A stretch of 64,000 nucleotides of DNA from Phymatolithon calcareum (taxonomy: Eukaryota > Rhodophyta > Florideophyceae > Hapalidiales): contig OZ345368.1 of the NCBI GenBank assembly GCA_977006965.1, positions 558,001 through 622,000 on the forward strand. The letters run 5' to 3'. Under the pieces are notes generated by a model, which saw nothing but the letters and a program-made list of their open reading frames with translations, searched no databases and had not been told where the DNA came from. Both the position numbers and the translations under genes were made by a program. Shown one piece after another: positions 21,786 to 33,030 of the stretch (position 1 is the first letter of the stretch; every line of letters begins with the position of its first letter).

Positions 21786-23747
21786 AAGGTACGTTCTTGA
21801 AAAACTCAGCAATGGGCATCCAATTGGAACCGGAAGAATTTCTAGCTTACGCTCATACTATCTCATTCACATTCGAAGAGAATCTAGCTTTTGACGTCAC
21901 TCCAGAACTAGAGGATGAAATTGCAGCGGCCATTCATCCGGCCCCAAAACGAAAAGCCGCTGGAGCCGATGTAATTTTCTCAGAAATGTTCCAAGCCTCG
22001 CCTGAGCTATCTGCGAAACTTATCATATCCCTCTGGAGGGCGTGTGCTCGCGTGAAAGAAACCCCCAGCCTCTGGAACTTGATCAAGCTTCTCCCGTTCT
22101 ACAAGAAAGGCGACCCAAGAGACCATGCAAACTACAGACCGATAGCCCTTCTATCGCATACAAGGAAAATCATAGAGAGCGCACTGGATAAAATCCTGAG
22201 AAAACACAACGGCTTCAATAAGATCCAAACTGGCTTCAGGAAGGGCTCTGGATGCTCGGATGCCGTATTGCACACCATTGCGGCAATCAAAAATGGTCAC
22301 AGGAACATTGCCGTTCTCGACCTTTCGAAGGCTTTCGACACCATGCCAAGACACGTTCTATCTCGACTACTCAAGAAGAGGCTTCCTGCAACACTGGTCT
22401 CATGGGTTATGTACTTTCTCCAACCTAGCATGATCTATACTCCTACGGACGACCGAAATAATCGGTTTGTAATCAACAAAGGGGTCCCACAACGATCACC
22501 ACTATCACCGGCGCTATATAATATCTTCATGGACGTTCTTGCTGAGAGCTTGTCAAGAATTCCGTTTCATTATTCTAAAAGCCCGGTCACGTTTCTCGCG
22601 GACGATGTCATACTTCGCGCTTTTTCCCCAATAGGGCTTCAATTGCTCCTGGACATCGCCTCGGACTGGGCCGCCTCTACCGAGATGGTCTGGAATACAA
22701 ATGTCGGGAAGAGTTGCGTCATAACTCCCAATGGTGCAAACGAAAGCTTCAAATTCGTTCTTGCAAGAAAAGAAATCGAGACTGTATCCGAAACTACATA
22801 CCTGGGCATCTCCATATCTTCGAACGGTGAAACAGAAACCTCTACGCTTCCCAGAATAGATGCTGCACAGAATCGACTGATGGTTCTAGGAAACATCGGA
22901 CTCCACGGGAAAGGGTTCGCACCCTCGACATGCTTAAGACTATATAAGGCGCTCGTCCGTCCAATGACAGAGTATCTTCTCCCGTTCGCAAATCTGACGC
23001 GTAGCATCCTTCGCGCACAGGACGCCCCAGAGAGTAACCTGTTCTCTAGAATGTTCGGAACGTGGTGCAAGAATATGCAGGCCCGCTTTCGAGAAATATG
23101 CCGCCTGGAATCCATTCAACTACGCCAAGCGCATTTGAGCTCCAAGTTCATAACAGCACAGAAATTTCGAAGCAAACAGGCACTTGAGCTTCCCAAGAGC
23201 ACAACACGACTGGCAATATTGAACGCGACAAACGATATGCTTCACAAAGCTCTTCTCTGTACCTCTACAGAGGAATTTGCACGCACCCTAGACGCTACGA
23301 CAAGCTTAAACGCAAGAACGCTGAAGAACGCAAAAGAAGAATGGGAAGCATGTCTCCCTTCGAAAGCCACAGGACGGGAGGGCCGGCGCCCTCCTCAGCC
23401 CATCAAGAACGAACTACCACCATTCCTCACCCTCAAAAAAGAGAAGCACAGGCTTCTTTGCACGCACTGGTTATTTTACCGCTTCCCATATCCCTGGCAA
23501 GAACAAGCAAGAAACGAAGATTCCGAACTCGATGAAGCTCTCACAGTTATCTCAAACTTAATGCCCAAGCAACGACTTTCCGATATTCAAAAAGAGATGC
23601 TGGAAATGGCAGTTGATACCGTCCAAAGAAAATGTCCGAAATCAAAATGAAAACGTAAGCGAAGGATTGTAGCGCAACGAAAAGTCTCTCAGGTGCAATG
23701 ATAATTGACTAAGGGAGCTTCAATAAAACAGAAATCCATCCATCCAT
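21786..23747 (+). mobile_element. LINE H, 5' truncated, flanked by 14-bp duplication
   Basis: CCATCACTTCAAGC lies at 21772-21785 and 23748-23761. Between them is a non-LTR element with one long open frame and a short 3' untranslated region (about 23651-23735) ending in AAAACAGAAATCCATCCATCC. The TCCA repeat tail runs straight into the duplicated target, which also begins with CCATC. The duplicated target and open frame suggest a fairly young insertion. Tails of this family recur at 19541-19920, 23968-24013, 29800-29860 and 56329-56551. Confidence 0.9.
21797..23650 (+). CDS. LINE H reverse transcriptase ORF, 617 codons
   Basis: Non-LTR reverse transcriptase: it would copy its own RNA onto nicked chromosomal DNA. 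Motifs in order: RKAAGADVIFSEM (about 57-70), LPFYKKGDPRDHANYRPIAL, a GFRKG block, VLDLSKAFDTMPR (palm, first catalytic Asp), KGVPQRSPLSPALYNIFMD, VTFLADDVIL (catalytic Asp pair near 22600), TYLGISISSNG (thumb), EYLLPFANLTRS, and a C-terminal domain with NELPPFLTLKKEKHRLL and FYRFPYPW. The usual PQG of motif B reads PQR, which may weaken template handling. The endonuclease domain is missing because the insertion is 5' truncated, and the first Met lies only 12 bases inside the insertion, so it is probably internal to the parental ORF2. The frame is otherwise uninterrupted. Confidence 0.88.
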   Translation: MKNSAMGIQLEPEEFLAYAHTISFTFEENLAFDVTPELEDEIAAAIHPAPKRKAAGADVIFSEMFQASPELSAKLIISLWRACARVKETPSLWNLIKLLPFYKKGDPRDHANYRPIALLSHTRKIIESALDKILRKHNGFNKIQTGFRKGSGCSDAVLHTIAAIKNGHRNIAVLDLSKAFDTMPRHVLSRLLKKRLPATLVSWVMYFLQPSMIYTPTDDRNNRFVINKGVPQRSPLSPALYNIFMDVLAESLSRIPFHYSKSPVTFLADDVILRAFSPIGLQLLLDIASDWAASTEMVWNTNVGKSCVITPNGANESFKFVLARKEIETVSETTYLGISISSNGETETSTLPRIDAAQNRLMVLGNIGLHGKGFAPSTCLRLYKALVRPMTEYLLPFANLTRSILRAQDAPESNLFSRMFGTWCKNMQARFREICRLESIQLRQAHLSSKFITAQKFRSKQALELPKSTTRLAILNATNDMLHKALLCTSTEEFARTLDATTSLNARTLKNAKEEWEACLPSKATGREGRRPPQPIKNELPPFLTLKKEKHRLLCTHWLFYRFPYPWQEQARNEDSELDEALTVISNLMPKQRLSDIQKEMLEMAVDTVQRKCPKSK

Positions 23748-23967
23748 CCATCACTTCAAGCTATTATAAAAACATGTTCACGACTCCGTCTTCGGTGTGA
23801 ATGTATTCTACTAATTGCTCTAGTTCTCTCTAAAGCATGGATGAAGGATTTGCGGGTTCCACAATGGTCGCAAGAGATCGCCCGCTTAGCAGCTACCCAG
23901 CTAAACAGTAGTAAAAACGAAGAAAAATGAGAGAAAAAATGGGATGACAATGACTTTGCCTTAGTAT

Positions 23968-24013
23968 CGCAATTCACGAAGGGGGCTTCAATTAAGCAGA
24001 AATCCAATCCAAT
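23968..24013 (+). mobile_element. 46-bp LINE H-type tail insertion
   Basis: CGCAATTCACGAAGGGGGCT and the AATCC-repeat end match LINE H-type tails (compare 29815-29860). CCTTAGTAT stands at 23959-23967 and 24014-24022, so only 46 bp were copied before reverse transcription ended. Confidence 0.8.
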
Positions 24014-24433
24014 CCTTAGTATAGCAACCTGTTCATGTGAGCGATGGTTCCATTTTTCATATTATTGGGTTCGCCTGTCTTTCCTCCTTATGTATGTATG
24101 TATACTGCTTTCTCCCTCCTGATAGGGCTCGCAAGGCAGTGCTTTATTGCTGAATTATCTTATACTTAGATTACGGCAGGGCGCTATTTTTGCTAGGTAA
24201 ATTAGAAACCACTCCTTCTTCTCTGCCTGCCGCTCGAAATAGGATTCGATTCCACGCGGAGCAAACGCGGTGGTTCCACGATCCGTGATATGTCCTTATC
24301 TGGATGTCGTTGAGTATGGGTTCTAGAGATATTGAAAATGGGAAGGCCATGAACGTTAGCGTCACTAAGACAATCCAGAGTCTGGACGCCGGTTGCATTA
24401 ATTTCTGGAAAATCCGATATTTATCATAATATC

Positions 24434-24489
24434 GCGCCTGCCACAGAATTCCAAGTGCTAGCACTTATTGGGAATTCTGTGGCAGGCGC
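24434..24489. repeat. 19-bp perfect inverted repeat
   Basis: GCGCCTGCCACAGAATTCC at 24434-24452 pairs with its complement at 24471-24489 around an 18-bp loop, itself holding AGTGCTAGCACT. It could form a stable hairpin. GGCAGGCGCAA recurs near 682 and 21681, which suggests the end of a small transposon family. Confidence 0.75.
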
Positions 24490-26080
24490 AATAGCACTAG
24501 CCTGAGAAGCCACCTTTTCCAATATCATATCAGGGGAGAGCAAAAGAGGGGGACCAAAGCAAGTGTATGACAACGAACTTTGTACAAACACTCCAGCGCG
24601 CTTTATGTGAAACTACGGATTCGCATCAGAAAAACAATTATTAAACCAGATTACTGTCTAAAAATGTACGCTTGTATTTGCCGCGGTGAATGTCGACGGG
24701 GTTAATGATCGCGCGTCCATTCTGTGGTCGAAAATAATGACCAAACAGCAAGATTAGGAATGGGCACAGCTTTGTGCACACCTGCACACGTAAGCGGGAT
24801 TTTGTGCAGTAGTTTCGAAGCACTCGGCTGAGGTCAGTGCAAACCAAATGGATTAATGCGTTTGAGCCGCATACTGTAGACTTTGTCAGTTGCTTAGCGC
24901 TATGTAACCAGTGAGCGTTTATTGCGAATACGCCGTGGCAAATGTACACGAGTACATTAAATTCACTAATTTTGATGCAACATCAATTCCCTCATAATTT
25001 TGTCTGCACAAACGGCTACAAGTTTTTTTTTAGTTTTTTTTATCCATTGAAAATTTGCTTTCATCCCCCTCTTCTACTCTCCCCTGCTAATGTGCACACA
25101 TGCTGTGCAGTACGGTATATTTCGAGCAAAAATTGATGACCCACTTTTCCATCCGTCAAATGCGTGATCTGCAACAGTGCTTGCTGGAACCTTACTACGG
25201 TACATGTACATCATGTGTACATGTACACATGTACTGCAGTACGCACTGTTGCCTCCTTGTCAATTGCCGTTTGCCATCTCGCGCTATCGTAAGGCCGCTC
25301 GGAAGCATACTTGAGTCAAAAATACACCCAGAGCGCCGCAAATTATAGATACTGCAGGCAAGTAGAGGTCCTGTAGGTACAATATTTTGCAGCGAATTGG
25401 TGCGCGCTCATTGTGATTGTGCGGGCAAGCTACGCTTGGTCGCGTAGCCGTGCTATCATAGGTGACCGGTACCTGTGTTTCTGACATCGGTCCACTTCCT
25501 TGTGCTCGGGTCATATTCGGGGCAAGAATTTTGTGCAAAAAGAGCGTGCTGTACAGTAGCGTAATCATGGTGTGGCGAAACGAAGAGAGCGATGCGGTGT
25601 CCAATGCATGCAGTCTTGGCTGATGTCCGGTGTCCCACTGTCTATATATGATGACTACAAAACAAATTCTGTTGTGTTAGCGATTCCAATTCAAACGTGA
25701 TAATAAAATCAAGGAATTTCAAGACAAACAATGGGGGCGAAATCGTACGGAAGCAAATTTGATTTTGCTCCAATCACGGAAGGTCCGATGATGATTAATT
25801 GGATGTTTTCCAAAATGACTGATCTATCGTTTTATTCGCTGCCGACCGCCAAACGAAGCACAGGAAAGTGAAACAAAATCAATCAATTTTCGACAATCAA
25901 AGCACGTCGTCGGAGGCAAACTTCCATTTGTCGAAATCGCCCCGTTCGACTTTCAGAGTCTCCACAGATCATTACGTGCGGGCCGCCGCGCGCTGCAGTA
26001 CGTTGAGGCGTGTCGCCGTGCAGCCAATCCACTCCCCCGTGCATCCCAAATCCGGCGGACCGAGTCAGCACGGGCACGCG

Positions 26081-26815
26081 ATGGTGTTGAACACGGCAGC
26101 GACGCGCAACCTCGCCGTCATAGTCGGCGTGACAGTGCTGCTACGGCGCGTTGATGAGAGCGATGAGCGTGTACTTCTGTTTGTCAGAGCCTTATTCTTC
26201 CTCTACGTCGCGACGATGGGCACGCTTTCCGTTCTCACATTGCGCAGCATTGTGAGTGTGCACGATCAGCAGCGTGTGCGCACGCCGCCGTCACGCAATC
26301 GGGGTGGGGACGGAGACGGCAGTGAGGCGCGATCGCAGACGGTATACGAATACGACATGAGACAATTGTGGACGAAGACACGCGGATGGATGATTAACGC
26401 TACCGTGCTTTGCGTGATGCATTCGCGGTTCAGAACGGTGGCACCACTGGTCATGTCGAGTTTACTCGGATTTCTTAACGAGTGGTCGGATAAACTGACC
26501 ATGATTCATGTGCGCGGATATAAGGGTGAGGGCACTCTGGAGAGACCGTGGAAGGCTGCACGCGGTCCGTTTGGTAGCTTGTTTGGCGGATTGGGCGTTC
26601 AGGAGGAAGATGCGCCGCGGGCGGAGGTTAACGCAGTCCGTTACGCGCGTGCTGCAAGCGGAAGGAAGCATGGGAAATGTGAAATGGACATATCAAAGGG
26701 ACACGCAGGTGGTGAGGGATTGAGAAGACGGGTAAAAACAGAAAGTGCGCTCGAGGAGGTGGAATCTAACGGTAGCGACGCGGCGGGCGGCGTGGAAGAG
26801 GTCAAGGTGGAGTGA
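26081..26815 (+). CDS. PHO88/SND3-family ER membrane protein
   Basis: In fungi, PHO88 (SND3) belongs to the SRP-independent pathway that targets proteins to the ER membrane. The 244-residue product fits the family: N-terminal NTAATRNLAVIVGVTVLL, then a membrane stretch VLLFVRALFFLYVATMGTL, the signature VYEYDMRQL, WMINATVLCVMH, PLVMSSLLGFLNEWSDKLTM and IHVRGYKGEGTLERPWK. A charged tail follows the family domain (EEDAPRAEVN, KTESALEEVESNGSDAAGG). The frame is open from 25868, but the Met at 26081 starts the recognisable domain; the 71 residues before it have no family counterpart, so I chose 26081. Single exon. This is the first well-supported host gene after the LINE-rich part and there is no partner gene nearby. 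Confidence 0.88.
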   Translation: MVLNTAATRNLAVIVGVTVLLRRVDESDERVLLFVRALFFLYVATMGTLSVLTLRSIVSVHDQQRVRTPPSRNRGGDGDGSEARSQTVYEYDMRQLWTKTRGWMINATVLCVMHSRFRTVAPLVMSSLLGFLNEWSDKLTMIHVRGYKGEGTLERPWKAARGPFGSLFGGLGVQEEDAPRAEVNAVRYARAASGRKHGKCEMDISKGHAGGEGLRRRVKTESALEEVESNGSDAAGGVEEVKVE

Positions 26816-28869
26816 GAATTGCAGGCGAATGTTGCTCTGGCCATTGCGTCATTTGTGTGTGCACGGACTGCCCTATGGTGTGGTTGATTTTGTTGAGGGC
26901 CCCTGCAGACTCAATTTATATGTTGCACAAAGTACCCCTTTGTTTGGTGGAGCTCCTTCGAAGGTACCTGTACCTTCGAAGAAGTTCTTTCGTGTAGAGG
27001 CTGTACAAGCTCTAGAAGAAGGACGTACTGTACCTGCGATTTTTCTGTTCTTTTCTCCTTTTTTGGCTTTTCGCAGCCATCGTAGGCGAAACTTCGTAAA
27101 AATATGAGTGAGATACCCAAACCGTTAGTTGCCTCTTTACCCCACGCCAAGGGACCCCAGATACTACCATGAAATCATAGCCACACACTTGTACTGTGCC
27201 GTAGGTAGTATAAGTCATGGGGGGAGGCGATATGGGAGAGGAGCACGGCACGGCAGGGATGGCATACGACGTATATTTGTTGTGAGTAAAATTGCAAAAA
27301 GTACCATAGTACTGCAGTATCATTTGCACCTGAATTTCGAGCATGCGCATTCCGGTGCACTAAGATGAGGTGCGGGTGAGACGTGGATGCAAGTGTGGGC
27401 ATTATCATTGGTATGATGTTCATGTGCGTCACATATCGGTAAACGTGTCCGTCTTTTTGCTCGCGCGCGATCATTCCGCATGCCAGGCAATTGTGCGACT
27501 TCTCGACGTCGACGTTTCATAGAGATCTAAACTGCCTGTAAAGGATGCATGTTGCGTACCGCCATACGATCAGTGCAATTGATCAACTGCGGAAAACCCC
27601 GACCTACGTATGGAGTCTGCTCTCTTGCTATCATTTTGATTGCCCGCTATGCATGCAGCATTGTCCTCTCCGCCGCTACGACGATATTTTAAACTCTCTC
27701 GATTTCCCCAACGCTCCCTAATTGAAAACAGAAAATCAAGAAAAAGGAGGCAGTTGTAATCTTTGCTTTCTTCCAATTCCTTGACGTTTGCGTGATGTGC
27801 TCCGTTCTGTTTCCATGCCGACCACTGGGACAATCCTGAAAACGCAAATTTGTGGGACTGATTTGGCGCCAACTAAAACAGATTACTGTATATGAGTTCC
27901 ACTCTGTCGAAGGCCTAGCTGACGGACGTTTTAAATTCGATTGAGAACTAAATTAGTTCGTCTCTCCCTCTCTAGGTCAATTTTGCTTTCCTTTGACAGG
28001 CTCGATATTGCGGCGCTATGTAAAGATGCGTTTCAGAGATTTCTCTTGTTCTCCGCTCGACCAAACAATTCTATTCAAGTTTCTCTATATCGTTCTTATT
28101 TTTTCATTCCCCTCAATAAACCGAGCCGAAACTCCTCTTGCGAGGTTTCTCCTGCAGTTCTCGCAATAAATAAAACCATTCTTGAAAAGCTAATGATTCT
28201 CATTATGAGTGGGCTACGATTCAGCACGCAATGGTCGAGGAAAGGACATGCTATTTGAAGTACGATCGACGTTTTTCGCTGGGGGAAACCTACCCCATAC
28301 GATAATGCGTCTGAGGAATTCTTCCTTTCACAGTTCGCTTTGTTGCATTAGTGCGTCGAATATCGTTTCGCTGGATTTCTTAGATATTTGTTTTCAGGAT
28401 TTTGTTTTAAAAAAACTGGTCCTCGTTGTGCTTCGTGATTGATCCTTACTTATTTGTTCCAATGGCTCTATTCTGATCTATATGTGTTTCGAATCTTTCT
28501 TTCATGCAGAAACGAAGGTTCTCCTTCGAGGATCTTCTCATTGCTGTGAAATCCAAATACTTTCATGCGCTCCTCTCAGCAAAACTTGTCTTCTTTTCGA
28601 CAGTCGAACCGAACTATGTAGTTACGTTATGTGATAGCTCGGCCAGTACAGTGTTTACGCATACCGTGCTCGTCTAAAGTTTCCTTTGCTCCAAAAGTGT
28701 CACGTCGATCTATCGCCTCTGCGCTTAGGCCGTGGTGGAATGCTGCAACATGCGCAGATCTGTCCCCAGTGAGCTGTTCATTTGTTAATTCGCCAGTAGT
28801 CCTTAGCTCGTCAAGCTACCCGTACAGAACACAAAATGCCTGGTTTCAACATTGGATGCTCTAATCATG
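26816..28869. other. Intergenic, no gene seen
   Basis: Two kilobases with short frames only. GTACC/GGTAC palindromes (GAAGGTACCTGTACCTTC near 26958, CGTACTGTACC near 27028) are frequent. No domain or repeat from elsewhere in the window was recognised. Confidence 0.4.
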
Positions 28870-28988
28870 GATCGCCTCAACTTTTTTCCCGCTGGACGGG
28901 AAGGCCGGCGCGCTCCTCAGCCCATCAAAAAGGAGTTTCCACCATTTCTCACCCTCAAAAAAGCGAAGCATACGCTTCTTACCGCAAC
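28870..28988 (+). pseudogene. LINE H-type C-terminal fragment, left part
   Basis: GGACGGGAAGGCCGGCGCGC and the following bases match LINE H at 23377-23460: the frame gives GRRAPQPIKKEFPPFLTLKK and KHTLL. Element A4 interrupts it at 29001. The remainder is the 3' tail at 29800-29860. Confidence 0.75.
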
Positions 28989-29000
28989 GAATAGACTCTA

Positions 29001-29787
29001 TGGAAATGGAAGGCGGAGAAGGGTTTGACCGGACCGAACGGACCACAAACGAAAAAAGACAAGTTTCCGGCGCGGGCGCGGGCGCCCGCGCCGGCGCAAG
29101 TGGCCGCAGCGATAAAGCTGCACAAAGCGCTCCTTCCGACGGTAATCCCGCCGGAAATGGCGGACGCGATCGTGAACACGCACTCCAGGGACTTGGCGAA
29201 TCGAGAACTTGCCACACTTGAAATGCCAGACCCAAGCCCGCCGTTGCAAGATTTCGAGAAAATCTTGCGAATTTAAGCGGATTTGATACAGGCCGGCTAT
29301 CATACCGGTCCGGCCCGTTCACCTGTGCGTCACAGATAGGAACCAAGAGCTCAGTCAGGAATTTTTCCCCGCTACAGTGCAGGGTTTTTTTGAACTTGCA
29401 AGAGCTGTGATCCGGCCTCCCCATGGGAGAAGACTATCACCTTCTGGTAGTATGGTAGTACATGGATTCCGCCCTGAGTGGTGTGCCGCAACGCTCAAGG
29501 AAGCTGGGAGAGAAGACAGAAGAAGATGAAAGAAGGCAGCGAGATGACTAGCTACCGTGAGCGTCCTAAATGGTTTCCAACCCGGGGCATCCCTTTGAAG
29601 GACGGCGACTGAAGATTGGCTATGTAGCGATATAGATGTTAAGCTTCCCCAAGGTCTGCACATTGTGCAGCTTGGGCAGCTGTTGTGACATCAAGTACCA
29701 CTCGTATCTGTTAAGTCTACTGGAGCCGTAAGGATGTGGAGTTGTTTACCAGCTCTGATAAATCCCGCAATAAAAGAAAGAAAGAAA
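29001..29787 (+). mobile_element. Element A copy 4, complete insertion
   Basis: A perfect 12-bp duplication GAATAGACTCTA (28989-29000 and 29788-29799) delimits this 787-bp copy, which lies inside a LINE H-type remnant. It starts GGAAATGGAAGGCGGAGAAG and ends in (GAAA)n. A frame from 29025 to 29276 (FPARARAPAPAQVAAAIKLH, NRELATLEMPDPSPP, DFEKILRI, stop) probably represents the C-terminal end of an ORF of the full-length element, followed by about 510 bp of 3' untranslated sequence. This copy gives the best definition of family A. Confidence 0.88.
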
Positions 29788-29799
29788 GAATAGACTCTA

Positions 29800-29860
29800 A
29801 GGTGCAATGAGAATTGAAAAAGGGAGCTTCAATTAAACCGAAATCCAATCCAATCCAAAA
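29800..29860 (+). mobile_element. LINE H-type 3' tail, right part
   Basis: GTGCAATGAGAATTGAAAAA, GGGAGCTTCAATTAAACC and an AATCC repeat: the 3' end of the LINE split by element A4. It resembles 23690-23747. Confidence 0.75.
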
Positions 29861-32526
29861 CTTATTTCTACTGTACAGCATATTGAATTGATTAGTGCGC
29901 GAAAAAATGCTACAGTTCCCATGAATGAATGGACGGTACGGTACATCACTGTAACTGAAGCATTAGGTGAGCGAATGGGCGCCGTGGTAAGGATGACGCA
30001 AGCTATGGTCTGCATTGAAAGTGAATCCGCATGCAGAAGAGATCGGACAGCTCTATGGAATTTGAATTTTTGAATCAGGCCAAGCCTCACCAGTTGTAAA
30101 ATGTGTCGAAATGGCAATGGAATCACAATTCTGAGATATCCCCATTGAAATGGCTTAAAAACGAGTGCCTATTCACACGCGTCCCCGTTGACGGGACGGC
30201 AGAGGGTTCAGATCACGTCTCTTTGCTCTTCCTGAACCTTACTTTGCTCATGCGGTTGCAATTTGAGCAATTAGTAAAGTCTGACGCGTGCCGCACAGCA
30301 ACATGTTCTGTGCGAAGGCTTCGTAAATAAAAATCTTTTCTTCTTCTTCTTCTTCTTCGTACTCAAAGAATGAACAGTAGATCACCAAGTAGGCATTCGT
30401 GAAACACTGTAAACAGTCAAGACAGAGTCTTCTCGTGCGGCTTGTACAGAGAGCGCCATAATAGCGTAAGGGCGAATGGGGTATAGGTTTCCATTTTGAA
30501 CTCTTCTGGGGATATATCAATGTGCCTTGATTTTTTGAGCATGTTGCACACATTCCATGGTTAATACCGTTCTATTCAGTAAGAACAAGTCCAATTTGCG
30601 GCTCAAACAATAGCAGAAATTATGGCTTTACCGCATCACTTTCTCGATGGGGAGACTAGGGGGTGGAGGAAGGTAAGTTAATCGAGAACAGTGCCTCAGC
30701 CGGCAAGCTTGCGCTGATGATGCACAATAGCACTGCATTCGACATCCTGCCCCTCTGTCATACAGTACCCTTACACTTTTCATATTTTACCAGGATTTAT
30801 GATATGGCGCAATAGAAGCTTGCAGTGGGCGAGAATGGGGCTGGAAGCAAGCATGACGCAATTTGTGAACTCTGTGACGTAACGGTCGCGCACGAATCAT
30901 AAAGCTAATCAGAACCGGGACAAAAAGCCTCCGTCGAAAATCCCGCAGAAGCAATTGAACATGAGGGAGATCATTGTGAGCCCAGTCGTCGCGGTGGAAC
31001 GTGGTTGCAAATTGTGTGGGTCTGTCCATCCTTCGGGTTTAGTTCAAAGGGAAGCTATCAACCTCGTTATTTCAGCAACAACGTTAAGGCCAGAGAAAGG
31101 CGGGATTACGACTGAACATTGCCAGGAACCGTTACTGTAAAACAATACAAAACACGGATATAGAAACGTCGAAATTGAATATCGTCTGTCTCTGTTTACA
31201 CAGATCAGCGTTGTGCAAGGGCTCTTCCTGCAAGCGAAGATCCGAATAATTTGATTAAAGTGGAAGGTTCAGATTCTGGTTGGAATGGTCGGAGGTACGT
31301 TCCCCAACGGAGTCAAGGTACGTTACGACCCGACAATTTGTGCTCTTGAGGGTTACTTTGGTCGTCGAACGTTTATCCTTCAGTTGTTGTTGCTTCCGAT
31401 CGATCGATCGATGCGAAGCATGTCGCGGACACGTTGTCGGCCTGGCTCGCTTTCGACCATAATAGTATGATGACCCCATCCTGCCGAGCATCGGGTGATC
31501 CTGCGCCACCTGCCATCCTATCTGTGCTCTATTGAGTAAAGATTCAGGGACGTCTCAAAGTCAACTGCACGCATAGCCTCCAGCCTGTGTGATCCGCCAC
31601 CGACACGATTCTTGCGCGCGGCCTTACATCACTTGCGCATCACAGCAGGAAAGTGCATCATGAGTATCCTAGTGATAATCAACGTCCAGGATCATCATGG
31701 AAGTTGATAATGGTCGAGGCGCGGCACGCGCGGTAACCAACCTATGCGTATGTTGCGTCTGATGATCCACGCAAAACCTCTTTTGCCGTCCGTCTTTGTG
31801 GACTGCGTGGCTCCGACACGAGTCCTTGGCGCATACGATCTGAGGCGCGGAAGCTCTTATTTTCTACCAAAATTTAGCGCTAGGCCGAGTCAGATCTGCT
31901 GGTAGACTCAGAGAGCCCGTTGGTAAACGGTCTTACAGGGGTCCAATGCGTTTTGGATGACGTGATGCCTTCCCTGTTCAGCACCATGTGGGTGCATGCT
32001 TGGTGGGACACGCTGTCGTGCCGCTGATTTGGGGCGTGTGTGCAGGAGGTGTGGGCACATATAACGCGACCGTTATTGGCCGCAGAAGACGCATGCTCTC
32101 AATCCGCTCTCTCGAAACCCATGGTATTCCACTATACAACATAACGCCCGGCCTCCTTTCATTCACCTAGTTTTCTTTGATCGTATTCCCCACGTCCTTC
32201 AATTGCACTCACGCAACTGGTCGGTTGGAAAACCGCATATCGGACATAGTGCGCCCATAATATATCAAAATTATTCGTCGTCCAAACTCTACTCCTTTCC
32301 TAACTTTCCATAAGGCGACTTCTTGGCGAGCCCCTCATTTTCTTTCTGTGTTGTCCCCGGAGCTCTAGGTTTAACCCTAAGTTCTCACTCTCCCGGTGTC
32401 TCAGACATAGGCCAGCTTGCGCCCAAACTGTGCCCGGCCTCCATCCAGCTATCAGTAGATAGTGGGCCACTATCCCGTCGGAAATCAAATAAATCCATGC
32501 GCCCTAAAGGATGCCTGACGTAGCCC
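29861..32526. other. Intergenic, no gene seen
   Basis: Short frames only. A (TTC)n run at about 30334-30358 follows AATAAAAATC and may be an element P tail. (GATC)n occurs near 31398-31413. No supported gene. Confidence 0.4.
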
Positions 32527-33030
32527 ATGGATGTGCGTGCGCATGTTGCAAAGGGTTTCCATCTCATCTCAATTCCACGGCGCGACGGATGGGTCTTGAG
32601 TCCCCGTAACGCATATGACCGAGGTCATACGCCGTGCACGACGGACCTGCACCGGAATCATGCGACTCATACCTCGCACGGAGCACCAAGTCCTCTCCCG
32701 TGTTCATACCACAGCTCAATTTGTCCCTGCAAATACGCAATCTCAGCCGTTGGCATAGCAGCTGTCCAAAACGCCCTCACGCCGGCGGCTGATGCAAGCA
32801 ATTCCCGTCTCACGTCCCGCCTCCATCAACCGAACTCACCCCACTATTTAATGCCCGTCCGCCTACTTGACAGACTTCAATTCGCAATTCTACTGCTTGA
32901 CTGTCGCTCCAACATCCTGTACGATCCACACAATTGCACCGCCGTCGTATTGTCCCGTTCTCAATCCACAACATCCATCCTTGCTCCAACCACAGCAGTT
33001 CGAATACTTCACTCCCGAAACTGCATCGCC

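Larger units (their letters stand above)
23762..26080. other. Intergenic region upstream of the PHO88-like gene
   Basis: No gene recognised. It holds a 46-bp LINE tail (23968-24013), a TGTATGTATGTATAC run near 24092, a strong palindrome at 24434-24489 and GTAC-rich palindromic sequence at 25199-25242. In the last 200 bp before the gene the frame stays open upstream of the chosen start. Confidence 0.45.

Noticed and set aside
21760-21786. GGTTCGAATCC near 21763-21773, a perfect tRNA B-box word
   Set aside because: No tRNA cloverleaf fits upstream (no A-box or acceptor pairing). It is just a match at the LINE H target site.
32527-33030. N-terminal extension of the zinc-finger protein
   Set aside because: Open frame but without domain character; the Met at 33031 has a better start context. 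Kept only as an alternative.
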